64,000 nucleotides of DNA. Source: Phymorhynchus buccinoides. Lineage: Eukaryota; Mollusca; Gastropoda; Neogastropoda; Raphitomidae. Numbering within the stretch: position 1 is the first letter of the stretch; the number at the start of each line of letters is the position of its first letter. The notes under the pieces were generated by a model. It saw only the letters and a list, made by a program, of their open reading frames with translations. It searched no databases and was not told where the DNA came from. Where the stretch lies: the NCBI GenBank assembly GCA_017654935.2, contig CM065684.1, positions 63,716,626-63,780,625 of the forward strand. The letters are read 5' to 3'. This document shows positions 52,228-64,000 of the stretch, piece by piece. A program made the position numbers and the translations under genes.

Positions 52228-53492
52228 TAATTATGAACAGTTGAAATGCATGCAGGATGCCAGTGCACAAGAGGGTTAATTCTGAACAGTTGAAATGCAT
52301 GCAGGATGCCAGTGCACAAGAGGGTTAATTCTGAACAGTTGAAATGCATGCAGGATGCCAGTGCACAAGAGGGTTAATTCTGAACAGTTGAAATGCATGC
52401 AGGATGCCAGTGCACAAGAGGGTTAATTCTGAACAGTTGAAATGCATGCAGGATGCCAGTGCACAAGAGGGTTAATTCTGAACAGTTGAAATGCATGCAG
52501 GATGCCAGTACACAAGAGGGTTAATTCTGAACAGTTGAAATGCATGCAGGATGCCAGTGCACAAGAGGGTTAATTCTGAACAGTTGAAATGCATGCAGGA
52601 TGCCAGTACACAAGAGGGTTAATTCTGAACAGTTGAAATGCATGCAGGATGCCAGTACACAAGAGGGTTAATTCTGAACAGTTGAAATGCATGCAGGATG
52701 CCAGTGCACAAGAGGGTTAATTCTGAACAGTTGAAATGCATGCAGGATGCCAGTGCACAAGAGGGTTAATTCTGAACAGTTGAAATGCATGCAGGATGCC
52801 AGTTCACAAGAGGGTTAATTCTGAACAGTTGAAATGCATGCAGGATGCCAGTACACAAGAGGGTTAATTCTGAACAGTTGAAATGCATGCAGGATGCCAG
52901 TGCACAAGAGGGTTAATTCTGAACAGTTGAAATGCATGCAGGATGCCAGTACACAAGAGGGTTAATTCTGAACAGTTGAAATGCATGCAGGATGCCAGTG
53001 CACAAGAGGGTTAATTCTGAACAGTTGAAATGCATGCAGGATGCCAGTGCACAAGAGGGTTAATTCTGAACAGTTGAAATGCATGCAGGATGCCAGTACA
53101 CAAGAGGGTTAATTCTGAACAGTTGAAATGCATGCAGGATGCCAGTGCACAAGAGGGTTAATTCTGAACAGTTGAAATGCATGCAGGATGCCAGTGCACA
53201 AGAGGGTTAATTCTGAACAGTTGAAATGCATGCAGGATGCCAGTACACAAGAGGGTTAATTCTGAACAGTTGAAATGCATGCAGGATGCCAGTACACAAG
53301 AGGGTTAATTCTGAACAGTTGAAATGCATGCAGGATGCCAGTGCACAAGAGGGTTAATTCTGAACAGTTGAAATGCATGCAGGATGCCAGTGCACAAGAG
53401 GGTTAATTCTGAACAGTTGAAATGCATGCAGGATGCCAGTACACAAGAGGGTTAATTCTGAACAGTTGAAATGCATGCAGGATGCCAGTGCT
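52228..53492. repeat. 49-bp minisatellite, about 26 units (C side)
   Basis: Same unit and almost the same length as the B-side array. Its unit variants (GTGCACAAG, GTACACAAG, one GTTCACAAG) differ in order from B. Confidence 0.95.
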
Positions 53493-54422
53493 TCAGCCTT
53501 TATTTAGTTTGTTCTCTGGAATGCAATATTTATCTCACACAGGGTGTTCTGTCAAGATTTGGAACTTGTGTTCTTTTCGCAGTGTAGCAGGCCTATGCAT
53601 TTCATTATATGTTTTATATAATGTGTTCTTTGTCTTTTCATTTACATGATATTGACGTACATTTACATTATGCAATTTTATTGTCTCCAAACAAGTGAAG
53701 ATATTTTTTCGATTTAACTATAGGATTTGGTATTTCCATTGATTATTATTGGCTTGGTATGTTTGATTTCACCATTTTTTCCTCAGTAAAATGATTGGGT
53801 CCTTTACGTTTTACATCACTGTGCCAAGCGTGTGCGTTTCATTTGACACTTTTTTTGTACTGTGTGATGAATTATGAGTTAGATGTTTATTTGGAATCTT
53901 GACAGCTTTTTAAAACAAAATTGATACATGTTACATTAAGTTGACTGTATGGGCATGTATCCTTTCCAAATCTTTTCGCTGAAAGTTGTCACGCTGTATG
54001 CTTGTACATTACTATTCAATTGTTGTTGAGTTTTGCTCTATAGTCTTTTGTATTAGCCTCATGAAAATAAGATTTGTGTTATATTCTTGGATTTCTATAA
54101 CTGCCGAGTTTTCTTTGTTTAGATTTGGGTTTGGTACTCAGCTTGTTTTTCTCTACCATAATATAGAGATATGAAGGCCTGCTGTTTGAACGTTAAAATG
54201 GTGCAAAGGAAGTGGCTCAACATGCTTTTTATTTCGTCCTTGCTCAAGTTGAAGCTCATGTTTATTTGTATTTATATGGCGCTTTTGTATATCTATCTGA
54301 GGTTTTTGTTTGTGTTTGCTATCAGGTAACAGGAGATTGCCAATATATTCTGCATTTAAAATATATGGGCTTAATGTGTTGCTCTCTCTGTGTGTCTGTC
54401 TGCCTCTCTCTGTCTGTCTGTC

Positions 54423-54455
<33 letters not shown>

Positions 54456-54834
54456 GTGTCTCTGTCTGTGTCTGTGTGCATGTATGTGTGTACCTGGGTA
54501 CACGACTGCATGGTTGTATGTGAAAATGAGACTGATCCATCACTGTTTTCTCCCTATCCTTTTCACCATTTCTCTATTCTTCTTCTTTCTGCATTCCTAT
54601 ATGGCCATAATGTGTCAGGTTTTCAGTTTTCACTGGTCTCCCCACTGCGTACAGCCGACACGGATTTTGGAGGAGCTCAAAGAAGGAATTATTGGGAAGA
54701 TGTTTTTTGAAAAAAGGCAGGAGAATGGGCCAATAAGTCGGAAAGATAGTAGATGATAGAAAGCAAAGGGAAAAGGCAGGAGTCAAAGAGTGGCAGATTA
54801 GAGGAAGTGTCCCCTTAATCTCCTTCCTTTTAGT

Positions 54835-54985
54835 GATGGCAAGTCTAGATATTTGAGCCTTTCTCCTTAAAAAGACATATTTTTACAAGCTTTCACTATT
54901 TTTGTTGCTCTTCTTTGAACATTTTCTAGCTGAACTGAGTGCTTTTTCAAATAAGGGTATCAACTACTACAGTGGAGAACTGATA
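54835..54985 (-). pseudogene. LINE reverse transcriptase C-terminal fragment (mirror copy)
   Basis: Reverse complement of 32955-33105, with the same TAA in place of the residue after KNMSF. It carries no separate information beyond confirming the mirrored layout. Confidence 0.7.
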
Positions 54986-55349
54986 ACTCAAAAACACAGG
55001 ATAGCTCACAATAATTTGTGGGTCCCAGTATAATAATCTCTATGTTGAAAAGTCTTTTTAACTCAAAATACTGGCTATTTAAAAATAAATTTCAGTCCCT
55101 TAAATTTTGACTTAAAAGGTGGGGCCAGGCTCTTTTGGCTGAAAAATAATTTCAAATCGTCTCGGCGAAAAAATATGCTTTTGTTGACTACTGTAGTGTA
55201 GGTTGATGAATAAAGTTTTCTCGCTTTTTTTTTTTTACTATATCTTGTTAGTCTCCAACTCATCTGAAGTGGGAATTGAAAGAATTTGTTGTTTGAAGCA
55301 CAGTGTTTGACAAGGCGACGCTCAAGTGGGATGCACTTCTGATTTTGTG

Positions 55350-55868
55350 TTGCTATGACGTAACGTGTTCCTATGACGTAACGTGTTCTATGACGTAACG
55401 TGTTCTATGACGTAACGTGTTCCTATGACGTAACGTGTTCCTATGACGTAACGTGTTCTATGACGTAACGTGTTCTATGACGTAACGTGTAACGTCCTAT
55501 GACGTAACGTGTTCCTATGACGTAACGTGTTCCTATGACGTAATGTGTTCCTATGATGTAACGTGTTCCTATGACGTAACGTGTTCCTATGACGTAACGT
55601 GTTCCTATGACGTAATGTGTTCCTATGACGTAACGTGTTCCTATGACGTAATGTGTTCCTATGACGTAACGTGTTCTATGACGTAACGTGTCCTATGACG
55701 TAACGTGTCCTATGACGTAACGTGTTCCTATGACGTAACGTGTCCTATGACGTAACGTGTTCCTATGACGTAATGTGTCATATGATGTAACGTGTTCCTA
55801 TGACGTAACGTGTTCCTATGACGTAACGTGTCCTATGACGTAACGTGTTCCTATGGCGTAACTATGAC
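55350..55868 (-). repeat. CRE-like TGACGTAA array, mirror copy
   Basis: On the plus strand the unit reads TATGACGTAACGTGTTCC. There are about 29 units. Variant order (TAATGTG, GATGTAACG) differs from 32058-32572, so the arrays have evolved since they separated. Confidence 0.85.
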
Positions 55869-58800
55869 GTAGGAATAACTATGACGGAAAGCCAGCAAAT
55901 TAGGGGGCTGGCGTTTCCACCATACTAATTCAAGCCACTAGAAACAGAAGATGTTGAAAGAAGATGAAGTGGCAGAGCGATGACAACATTGGCTGTGGGG
56001 GTCCCTCCTGTTCATGTTGTCCACCCATTTTCGCTGCCCAGCTGGATCTTTGAAAGGAAACCTGTGAACTGTGTAGCATGACCCGGGTACTTGTTCTTCG
56101 AAGCACCGCAGAGCAAACTCTAGGCATTTTTAGTTGGACCCTAAAAAAACGTTTTACTTTCGCCCGCCAGTTCTATGTCATCATTTCCACTTTCGATGCA
56201 ATTCTAGCAGACAATTTTTTTTCAATTTCTGAGTATCGTTTTATCTATAAAAAAACACACCTAGAAATCCAGAAAATTCAGCCTTTCACTGCATTTATGG
56301 CATTTTTCATTTTTTTATTTTTTGTTGTTGAAAACTGCTTGTACGTGGAAGCTGAGACCTTGGATCTCTTCAGGTCCAGGCTTGGCTCCCCAAACTGCCC
56401 AACCTTCACGCCCTCTCCCCCCCTTTCAACAACACCCCCCCCCCCCCCTCCCCTTGCTGCCCCCACTGTTTTGCTTTTGCCTCTTCTGATCTGGCGACTG
56501 TGGGCCTGGCCCAGCGTTAGGCTGGGTTGGGGCTGGACTATGTCCCCAGCTTGCTGGGGGCTGAAAAGCTTTGTGCCTGTCCGGCAGCTCCACTAATGCT
56601 GGGCGTATCAGACTAGGAACACTGACCCTACCCCCCCCCCCCCCCTTCCCACCGTACATAGGCCCCCACCTACCCCCTTTTTTGTTTCTTTTTTAAAAAT
56701 TTAAAGTATACTTTATTATTTCTTTATTTACTTCTATTATCTATCTATTATTTTGTTCCTTTCTTTCTGCTGTGTCTCGGCGCTGCGTGGTGACCTCCGT
56801 ATTTTCTGTTTTTTCCATTATATCGGCAAATATCTTCAACCTGATGAAGCTGGCTGATTGACCTGAAGAAGAGAAGAACATATATATAAGTACCGATGAC
56901 ATCTCTAACCTTCATCTTAACGCTTGGCCTTTGTTGCTAGGCGCCAAGCAGTACAATAGGCTACAGCGATCAGTGTCAATTTATACCTAGGTGGGGAAAA
57001 GGGCCGACGTGCCATTGCATGGAGGGGTAAGTGAAGAAGAGAAAGTGGGGAAAGCATCAGAGGATTTGTTGGTGCGCATTTCTTGCTTTTCCACTTGCTT
57101 TTGTTCTTGCTTTTCCACTCTTGTTAGAGAAAGGTGTACTTTTAGTGGTCTCATTGGAATTGCAGACTAATTGTCAAGCAGCATGCAACTTCAAGAAGAC
57201 GATTATTAGTGGGTCTTCTTCCTGTCGGGGATTGTAGCACAAAATACAATGGCCAAGTTCTTAGAAACTGATCAGATACATATTATTATACAAACATGTT
57301 GTTTGAATGTGTCCTCACCGGGTTAATTTAAATGTCCACAATGCTCTCTTTATCATCTGATGGTAACTGTCATGAGACGTTTGCATACAAAGCCTCGATC
57401 CTTTTATTTGCAGAATCATGTGCAGATGGGTGCTGCCCTGCTTTGAGCCCATTGCTGCATTACAGATTTCGGACTGTCAGGGCCTCGTCTGGTGCCAACA
57501 ATTATCCCAGTAGTCAATGTTGTGTAATAAGTGCTGACCCACGCATTTTCAGCTACAGTTGAAAGGAATGACATGATGTTCAAAGTGAGTCTGCTTCCAC
57601 AAAAAGTCATTGCCAATGAGCTTAGAAGCATCGTGCTTCAAAGTTAGTCATACTTGGTGGAAGACCACTCTAACAAGCGTCTTATCCAAGTTCTGGCCAT
57701 CGTGAACACTTCTATGATGAGGCGATGAGATATTGTATCCGTAGGCTTGATACCAGTGCTTAGCTGGCATGGAGTTTTGGTATGTGGATGTATTAACGTG
57801 ATAATAATATCAGCCTCAGCAGCTTATCAAAGATGCAACTATTAAGAGTCTTGATGATCCAATCTTATTCTGAAAGGAGCTTTTGTACTTCAGTACTATT
57901 GTAGTGTCCAGACTCTGCTCTAAGCGATTACCCCCCCCCACACACACACACACACACACACCTACTTCCCATCACAATTTCACTAGCCCGCCAATGCAAC
58001 CAAGTAGCTCACCAGCATGATCACCCTCGTAGCCAGGAATAAAGTCATTGTACTCCCTCCCCCTCCTTGTAAATTGCGCAACTATCCAGTACAGCTGTTG
58101 TCACTGGTGAACTCATTGCACGTCTGTTCAGCCATGGATAACAGAGCCTGGAGACACGTCCAGGAAGAGACTACATTTGTCTGTTGGGTGTTGTGTCCTC
58201 CATACTCAGGACAAGGGTCACCACTGATAATTGTGCTCATAAAGGCAATATCTTCTTTAGTCACTTGATGCAAATAAACCTGAAGTCTGGCTACAGATGG
58301 GACAGAGTTGACACTCGATGTGCTTTTTTGAAGTGGAAATTAGATCGACATAAAATACAGTGGTTGAACGTTTACCTGAAAGTCGGTTAAGCGAAACTTC
58401 TGATACCTGAAAGCAATTTTCATTTCCCGGCCAAAAGCCTTCTTTGGAAGACTAATTTCCCGACGGACAAGTGAAACGACGGATAAACGAAACTTCGGAT
58501 ACCTGAAACGTATGTTGACAATCCGCACAGCCTCCAAGACGGATTAGCGAAAGTTTTATGAAAAGGCATGCCTGCACACACGTACTAGTTTTCCCTGTTA
58601 CAGAAACTGTGTGACTGAAGCCGCCGCCCCCTTCTCTCTCTCACACACACACACGCACGCACGCACCCATACACACACAGAGGCTCCCTTACCTCCAGCT
58701 GAAGCTTTCGTCATGGATGATGGATACATGACTAATTACATGGGCCCATCAATAAGTAATGTCCTTACAGTTGTAAAACAGCAACATTGGATTTACACGA

Positions 58801-59074
58801 AACTTTACAATGATGTAAACTACCCTTCCTTGATAACCACACACATTTTCAAGCGTGTTGGTTTTGATTCTTTTTCAGACCTGCCAACCCCCTAACCGAC
58901 CAAAGAGGAATATTTGAAGCAGAAAAGAGGAATTTTAGGGAGTTAAGAGGAATTTCGGTGCGGAACCTTACCTTTCGCAAACAAACACGATTTGATGCAA
59001 TTAACTCTTATCCTTGTTAACTTGTACTGTTCAAAACAGGTCTTGCTTGGAGGTGTCACAATAAACTTTAGCAA

Positions 59075-59521
59075 AGCAAGAAAACTGAAGGTAGATAATG
59101 AACCAAACACTTGTACATTACACATCTCATCAAAAACACTTGTTGGTTGCACATCACAGTTGCTCTGAAAACAAACACAGCTCCCTGCCCGAAGAGTCTC
59201 TGCCCGAATCGCCTCATGAGGATTCTTAGTCTCCTCCTCTTCTGCTGACTGGAAAAAGTCATTCATGGTCTAAGTCGACTCATGGGCGCTTGACGCATCT
59301 GTGTGTTTTTGAGACTTAACATGGCGCTTCACATCCATCATCATCCCTCCATGAGACACTGTAAAGTCCTTCGTGCATGGTATGCATCGGGCGTAATACA
59401 CACCTTTACTAGAGCTCCCAATACACAGAAACTTTTCAGTGTATGCCTTGCGAAACTTCTGTTCAGTTCTCTTTCTTTCCCCATCGGCCAAATCACTACA
59501 ATCCCCTCTACGTAAAACCAT
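59075..59521 (-). pseudogene. hAT/BED-type fragment, mirror copy with nonsense codon
   Basis: Counterpart of 28412-28858. The minus strand keeps the C-x2-C...H-x4-H finger but has TAG (59274-59272) where the other copy has TCG, ending the frame after AHEST. It also carries about 7 extra bases near 59142 relative to 28788. The pair shows the frame is not maintained. Confidence 0.6.
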
Positions 59522-60205
59522 GTCTTATGGAGAAAGGCTCAAATATCTAGACTTGCCATCACTAAAAGGAAGGAGATTAAGGCGAGACTTCCTCTAATCT
59601 GCCACTCTTTGACTCCTGCCTTTTCCCTTTGCTTTCCATCATCTACTATCTTTGTGACTTATTGGCCCATTCTCCTGCCTTTTTTCCCAAAAACATCTTC
59701 CAATTAATTCCTTCTTTGAGCTCCTCCGAAATCTGTGTCGGCTGTACGCAGCGGGGAGACCAGTGAAAACTGAAAACCGGACACAGAAATGCAGAAAGAA
59801 GAAGATTAGAGAAATGGTGAAAAGGATAGGGAGAAAACGGTGATGGATCAGTCATTTTCACACACAACCATGCAGTCATGCACCCAGGTAGGCCTACACG
59901 CATGCATGCACACAGAGACAGACAGACAGGGAGAGACAGAGACACAGAGAGAGAGAGAGACAAACAGAGACACAGAGAGACAGACACACACAGAGAGAGC
60001 AACACATTAATTAAGCCCAGATAAAAAAAAATATTATTTTCAATGCAGAATATAAGTATATTGGCAATCTCCTGTTACCTGATAGCAAACAAAAACCTCA
60101 GATAGATATACAAAAGCGCCATATCAATACAAATAATCACGACCTTCAACTTGAGCAAGGACCAAATAATAAGCACGTTAAGCCACTTCGTCTGTGCCGT
60201 TTGAA

Positions 60206-60448
60206 CCCTTTCACCGCCAGCCATCCTTGAGCCAAAACTTCCCATAATATAAACTTACTTGGCTACAGAAAAGATTTTGTGTCTGCAATACTGCGGGTTT
60301 TCTCTGTGACACATTTAGAATAGGGTCAATCCTTACTGCCCAAATTTAGGAACACAATATAATTGAATAATAGACCCTGATTTGAAGAGTTTTAATGACA
60401 TGGGTGTTAAATCATTGTGGTGCAAAAATGTGAATGGCGGTGAAAGGG
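60206..60448. mobile_element. PiggyBac-like MITE (mirror of 27485-27727)
   Basis: Same 243-bp element, same TTAA and mutated TTCA/TGAA flanks. It is shared by A and D but absent from B and C, which is what the allelic pairing predicts. Confidence 0.8.
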
Positions 60449-61332
60449 TTAACGTTCAAACAGTAGGCCTTCATATCTCTGTATTATGTAAGAGAAAAAC
60501 ACGCTGAGTACCAAACCCAAATCTAAACAAAGAAAACTAGGCAGTTATAGAAATCCAAGAATATAACACAAATCTTATTTTCATGAGGCTAATACAAAAG
60601 ACTATACAGCAAAGCTCAACAACAATTGAACAGTAATGTACAAGCGTGACAAATCGGTTGGCGAAAAGATTTGAAAAGGATACATGCCCATCCAGTCAAC
60701 TTAACATGTATCAAATTTATATAAAAAAATCTGTCAGATTTCAAATGAACATCTCAAACTCATAATTCATCACACAGTACAAACAAGTGTCAAATGAAAC
60801 ACACACGCTTGGCACAGTGATGTAAAACGTAAAGGACCCAATCATTTTACTGAGGAAAACATGGTCAAATCAAACACACCAAGCCAATAATAATCAATGG
60901 AAATACCAAATCCTATAGTTAAATCGAAAAACAATAATTAAATATCCATACACCAAAAAAAAATTTTGTTTATTTCTTTTCCTTTTATAATGCTGACTTC
61001 CTGCAAAGTGCAAAGCTGAACATTACTCAGTAAAGCAACAATGCTGATTTAGTACAGTCCAATAGCACACTGAATACTAATACAACATTGTTCTCTTTTC
61101 TATCACACAACCATGATTACAGTCAAGGTTTTTCTTCTTTTGGGCTCCATCACAAATGACGTCAATATAATGTAAATGAACGTCAATATAATGTAAATCA
61201 ACGTCAATATAATGAAATGCATAGGCCTGCTACACTGCGAAAAGAAGAACACAAGTTCCAAATCTTGACAGAACACCCTGTGTGAGAGATAAATATTGCA
61301 TTCCAGAGAACAAACTAAATAAAGGCTGAAGC

Positions 61333-61961
61333 ACTGGCATCCTGCATGCATTTCAACTGTTCAGAATTAACCCTCTTGTGCACTGGCATCCTGCATGCAT
61401 TTCAACTGTTCAGAATTAACCCTCTTGTGCACTGGCATCCTGCATGCATTTCAACTGTTCAGAATTAACCCTCTTGTGCACTGGCATCCTGCATGCATTT
61501 CAACTGTTCAGAATTAACCCTCTTGTGCACTGGCATCCTGCATGCATTTCAACTGTTCAGAATTAACCCTCTTGTGCACTGGCATCCTGCATGCATTTCA
61601 ACTGTTCAGAATTAACCCTCTTGTGCACTGGCATCCTGCATGCATTTCAACTGTTCAGAATTAACCCTCTTGTGCACTGGCATCCTGCATGCATTTCAAC
61701 TGTTCAGAATTAACCCTCTTGTGCACTGGCATCCTGCATGCATTTCAACTGTTCAGAATTAACCCTCTTGTGCACTGGCATCCTGCATGCATTTCAACTG
61801 TTCAGAATTAACCCTCTTGTGCACTGGCATTCTGCATGCATTTCAACTGTTCAGAATTAACCCTCTTGTGCACTGGCATCCTGCATGCATTTCAACTGTT
61901 CAGAATTAACCCTCTTGTGTACTGGCATCCTGCATGCATTTCAACTGTTCAGAATTAACCA
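61333..61961. repeat. 49-bp minisatellite, about 13 units (D side)
   Basis: The same number of units as the A-side array, supporting A/D pairing. Confidence 0.95.
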
Positions 61962-63283
61962 ACCTTGAAAAGCAGGAAAATGGAAAAGACCAAAAACATA
62001 CAAAACATAACGCGTTTGGGACCCTAAAAAACAGATTTGATACATCAACCGCTCTCAACGTACTTTTCGTACTATATAAGGCGATACTTTCCCCAGACTT
62101 GGACCCCTGTGCCTTATAATGTGACTAATACAATAGTAAGAAAATAGAATAACAAAATCTGAAATTTGAGTACAATTTGGGGGGGGGGGGGGGGTCTAAT
62201 ACAAAGGTCCGCCTTGTAGTCCGAAAAACACAGTAATTCATGTTATTATCCAAATTCTGTAAAGGCAATGACAAAATTTCAGTTGTAACTTTCTTGATTG
62301 TTCATAAATTTACAGGAAAAGGTGTCTACACGCAACAACAAATAATCTCATGAGGCATTTGAGTCTCCTAACAAGATCCACATTCCAGCCCTTGGAGGGC
62401 ATATAGCCAACAGACAAAAGGAAGCACATAGCTTTCTGAATTCTAGGCGGCATTTTTCCATTGATTTTTCTCTCCATATAAAGACAATAATATTGCAACA
62501 ACAACAAAATCATTTCTTCATTCTCGAAAAATAAATAAGAAAATGTACAAATCTTTTCTTTCTCTTCACTCCTCTTCCTACATTACTTTTGGTTCTTCAG
62601 AGACTTCTCTCCCTTTATTCAACAAAACTTATCAACAAGAATTCTTCTGCCAAAACACGTTACCTCAAACGGCCAGAAGACACGAACAATTTTCTTAGGA
62701 AAAAGCAAAATAGTAATCATCAGCCTTTAGGATAAAACCTTATCTCCGCTATGAAACGTGTCCCCTCTCCTCTTTCGAATTGTTTGCTGTTTGGGAAGGA
62801 TTCACCCCTCAATACATCCAGAGGCGTCTGGTGGCAAGCAGGAAGAGCAGAGGATTCATCACGAAATAATAAATAATAATTTGAGAAGCCAGTGATATTT
62901 TTTTTTATTAATTATTTTTCTCTGAATGGGCGTTTGTGCACACCGTCTGCCATTTTGTAAAATGCGAAACGTGGTGGCATGGGTCTGTACATCGATTTCT
63001 CGATAAAGATGTAGATTAACACCCTTCCCGCTCTATTTCTTGGTTCTTTCCGCGTAAATTGTGCAATCAATTAAATCTGTACATTTTATGAAACAGTTAT
63101 AGCTACGGTTGTGGCGCACAGGCACATATTACCATGACCGGGACATATTTCACGCCGGGACATATTTCTCCCGACTCAGCCAGGAAAAAGTAACTTTGGC
63201 TTTTAAACCCTCATATTCTACATCCTGATTTGAGGGCTGTTTGTCAGAGGGTGCTAACAGCCTTCTCTGTTCCATTTGTGATA

Positions 63284-63456
63284 CAGTGGAACCTCCCTTA
63301 TAAGACCTCCCATTATAAGACTCCCTCCCATATAAGACCTACTTCTGTGAGACATTGCCCTTTGTAAGAATTAAAACTACCTCCCTTATAAGACCCCTCC
63401 CTCATAAGACCTCATTTTGGATGGTTTTTGAAGGTCTTATAAGGGAGGTTCCCCTA
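63284..63456. mobile_element. Pogo/Tigger-like MITE 3' of copy D
   Basis: 173 bp like A (B and C are 176). The last base of one terminal repeat is mutated (CCCCTA for CCCCTG). Confidence 0.82.
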
Positions 63457-63501
63457 TAGTACCTCCAGGCGTGTGCCCCACTATCATTGCTACGGATCGA
63501 C

Positions 63502-63728
63502 TCAACACTGAGACTGGGATGCAGTCAGCTTCTCCACGGCTCGGGCCACCTGAAGGACCGTCACCTCGTCAAACTTCCTGCCCACGATCATCAGGCCGAT
63601 GGGTAGTCTGCCCTTGCCGGCGGCCTCGTCAGGGGCAGAGAAGCCCGCGTTGATGGAGAGGGCGGGGTGCCCCGTGAGGTTGAAGGGCATGGTGTTGGGG
63701 GTCATGGTCAGGCAGTTCTGCTCAATCT
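63502..63728 (-). CDS. Amidase copy D, terminal exon
   Basis: The minus strand reads [20 protein letters not shown] through to ASQSQC with the stop at 63504-63502. It is 227 bases, as in the other copies. The exon begins EIEQ and is followed by GTCGATCCG after the stop, both like A and unlike B/C. Upstream exons run off the right edge of the window. Confidence 0.9.
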
Positions 63729-64000
63729 CTGCACACAGCGCAACGTCACAAGGTTAGTTAGGGAGTGGTGGGTGGTTGATGGAGAGGGCGGGGTGCCCCG
63801 TGAGGTTGAAGGGCATGGTGTTGGGGGTCATGGTCAGGCAGTTCTGCTCAATCTCTGCACACAGCGCAACGTCACAAGGTTAGTTAGGGAGTGGTGGGTG
63901 GTTGATGGAGAGGGCGGGGTGCCCCGTGAGGTTGAAGGGCATGGTGTTGGGGGTCATGGTCAGGCAGTTCTGCTCAAACTCTGCACACAGCGCAACGTCA
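63729..64000 (-). repeat. Terminal-exon junction minisatellite of copy D
   Basis: Two partial units of 126 bp lie upstream, with exon-like edges at 63854 (EIEQ) and 63980 (EFEQ). Because EFEQ marks the first unit in copy A, D carries three units in total against four in A. Confidence 0.9.

Larger units (their letters stand above)
50880..63501. repeat. Reverse-complement copy of the whole spacer 24421-37035
   Basis: Every landmark recurs in mirrored order: MITE, 49-bp array (52228-53492, about 26 units), LINE fragment (54830-54985), CRE-like array (55350-55865), loop, hAT-like fragment, piggyBac-like MITE (60206-60448), 49-bp array (61333-61961, about 13 units) and MITE (63284-63456). Mirror coordinates add to about 87,915-87,922. 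No additional gene is present. Confidence 0.9.

Overview
The window is animal nuclear DNA, most likely from a lophotrochozoan invertebrate and probably a marine mollusc. The evidence is small phase-consistent exons with GT/AG introns, non-LTR retrotransposon remains, many MITEs and very abundant microsatellite and minisatellite DNA. The species cannot be fixed from sequence alone. The only host gene I can support is an amidase-signature hydrolase of the AMD/acetamidase type, marked by [25 protein letters not shown] and a C-terminal [10 protein letters not shown] region. It is present in four full or partial copies.

Layout. 1-24420 (+): copy A, eight exons covering all but the N-terminus (the 5' exons lie off the left edge). 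24421-37035: spacer, itself an inverted repeat (arms about 24.4-28.4 kb and 33.06-37.0 kb) around a unique loop of about 4.6 kb that carries a dense TTACGTCA array. 37036-41745 (-): copy B, last three exons only, because the contig ends in a minisatellite. 41746-42245: exactly 500 N. 42514-50879 (+): copy C, last five exons. 50880-63501: the same spacer in reverse complement. 63502-64000 (-): copy D, last exon plus tandem partial copies.

B and C are nearly identical, and so are A and D, while A and B differ by substitutions, insertions and repeat number. The simplest reading is one locus with two tail-to-tail paralogous amidase genes (A and B). The second haplotype (C and D) would have been scaffolded next to the first in reverse orientation across an arbitrary gap. 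A true four-gene inverted array is the alternative.

The most unusual feature is the architecture of the amidase introns. At most exons, the junction itself (end of the intron, the splice site and the first or last part of the exon) has been tandemly duplicated into a minisatellite. On the acceptor side the complete exon is always the last unit. On the donor side it is always the first. Unit lengths are about 138, 99, 130, 91 and 126 bp for acceptor-side arrays, and about 65 bp and a longer GAT-containing unit for donor-side arrays. Nearly all decoy exon starts run into an in-frame stop. Older diverged copies lie beside some of the young arrays, so the process has recurred. Two arrays have their repeat boundaries at short matches between exon and intron. 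This junction-minisatellite pattern is the best candidate here for something not described before.

Many long open frames in the window are artefacts of these repeats, whose units lack stops in several frames. They should not be called genes.
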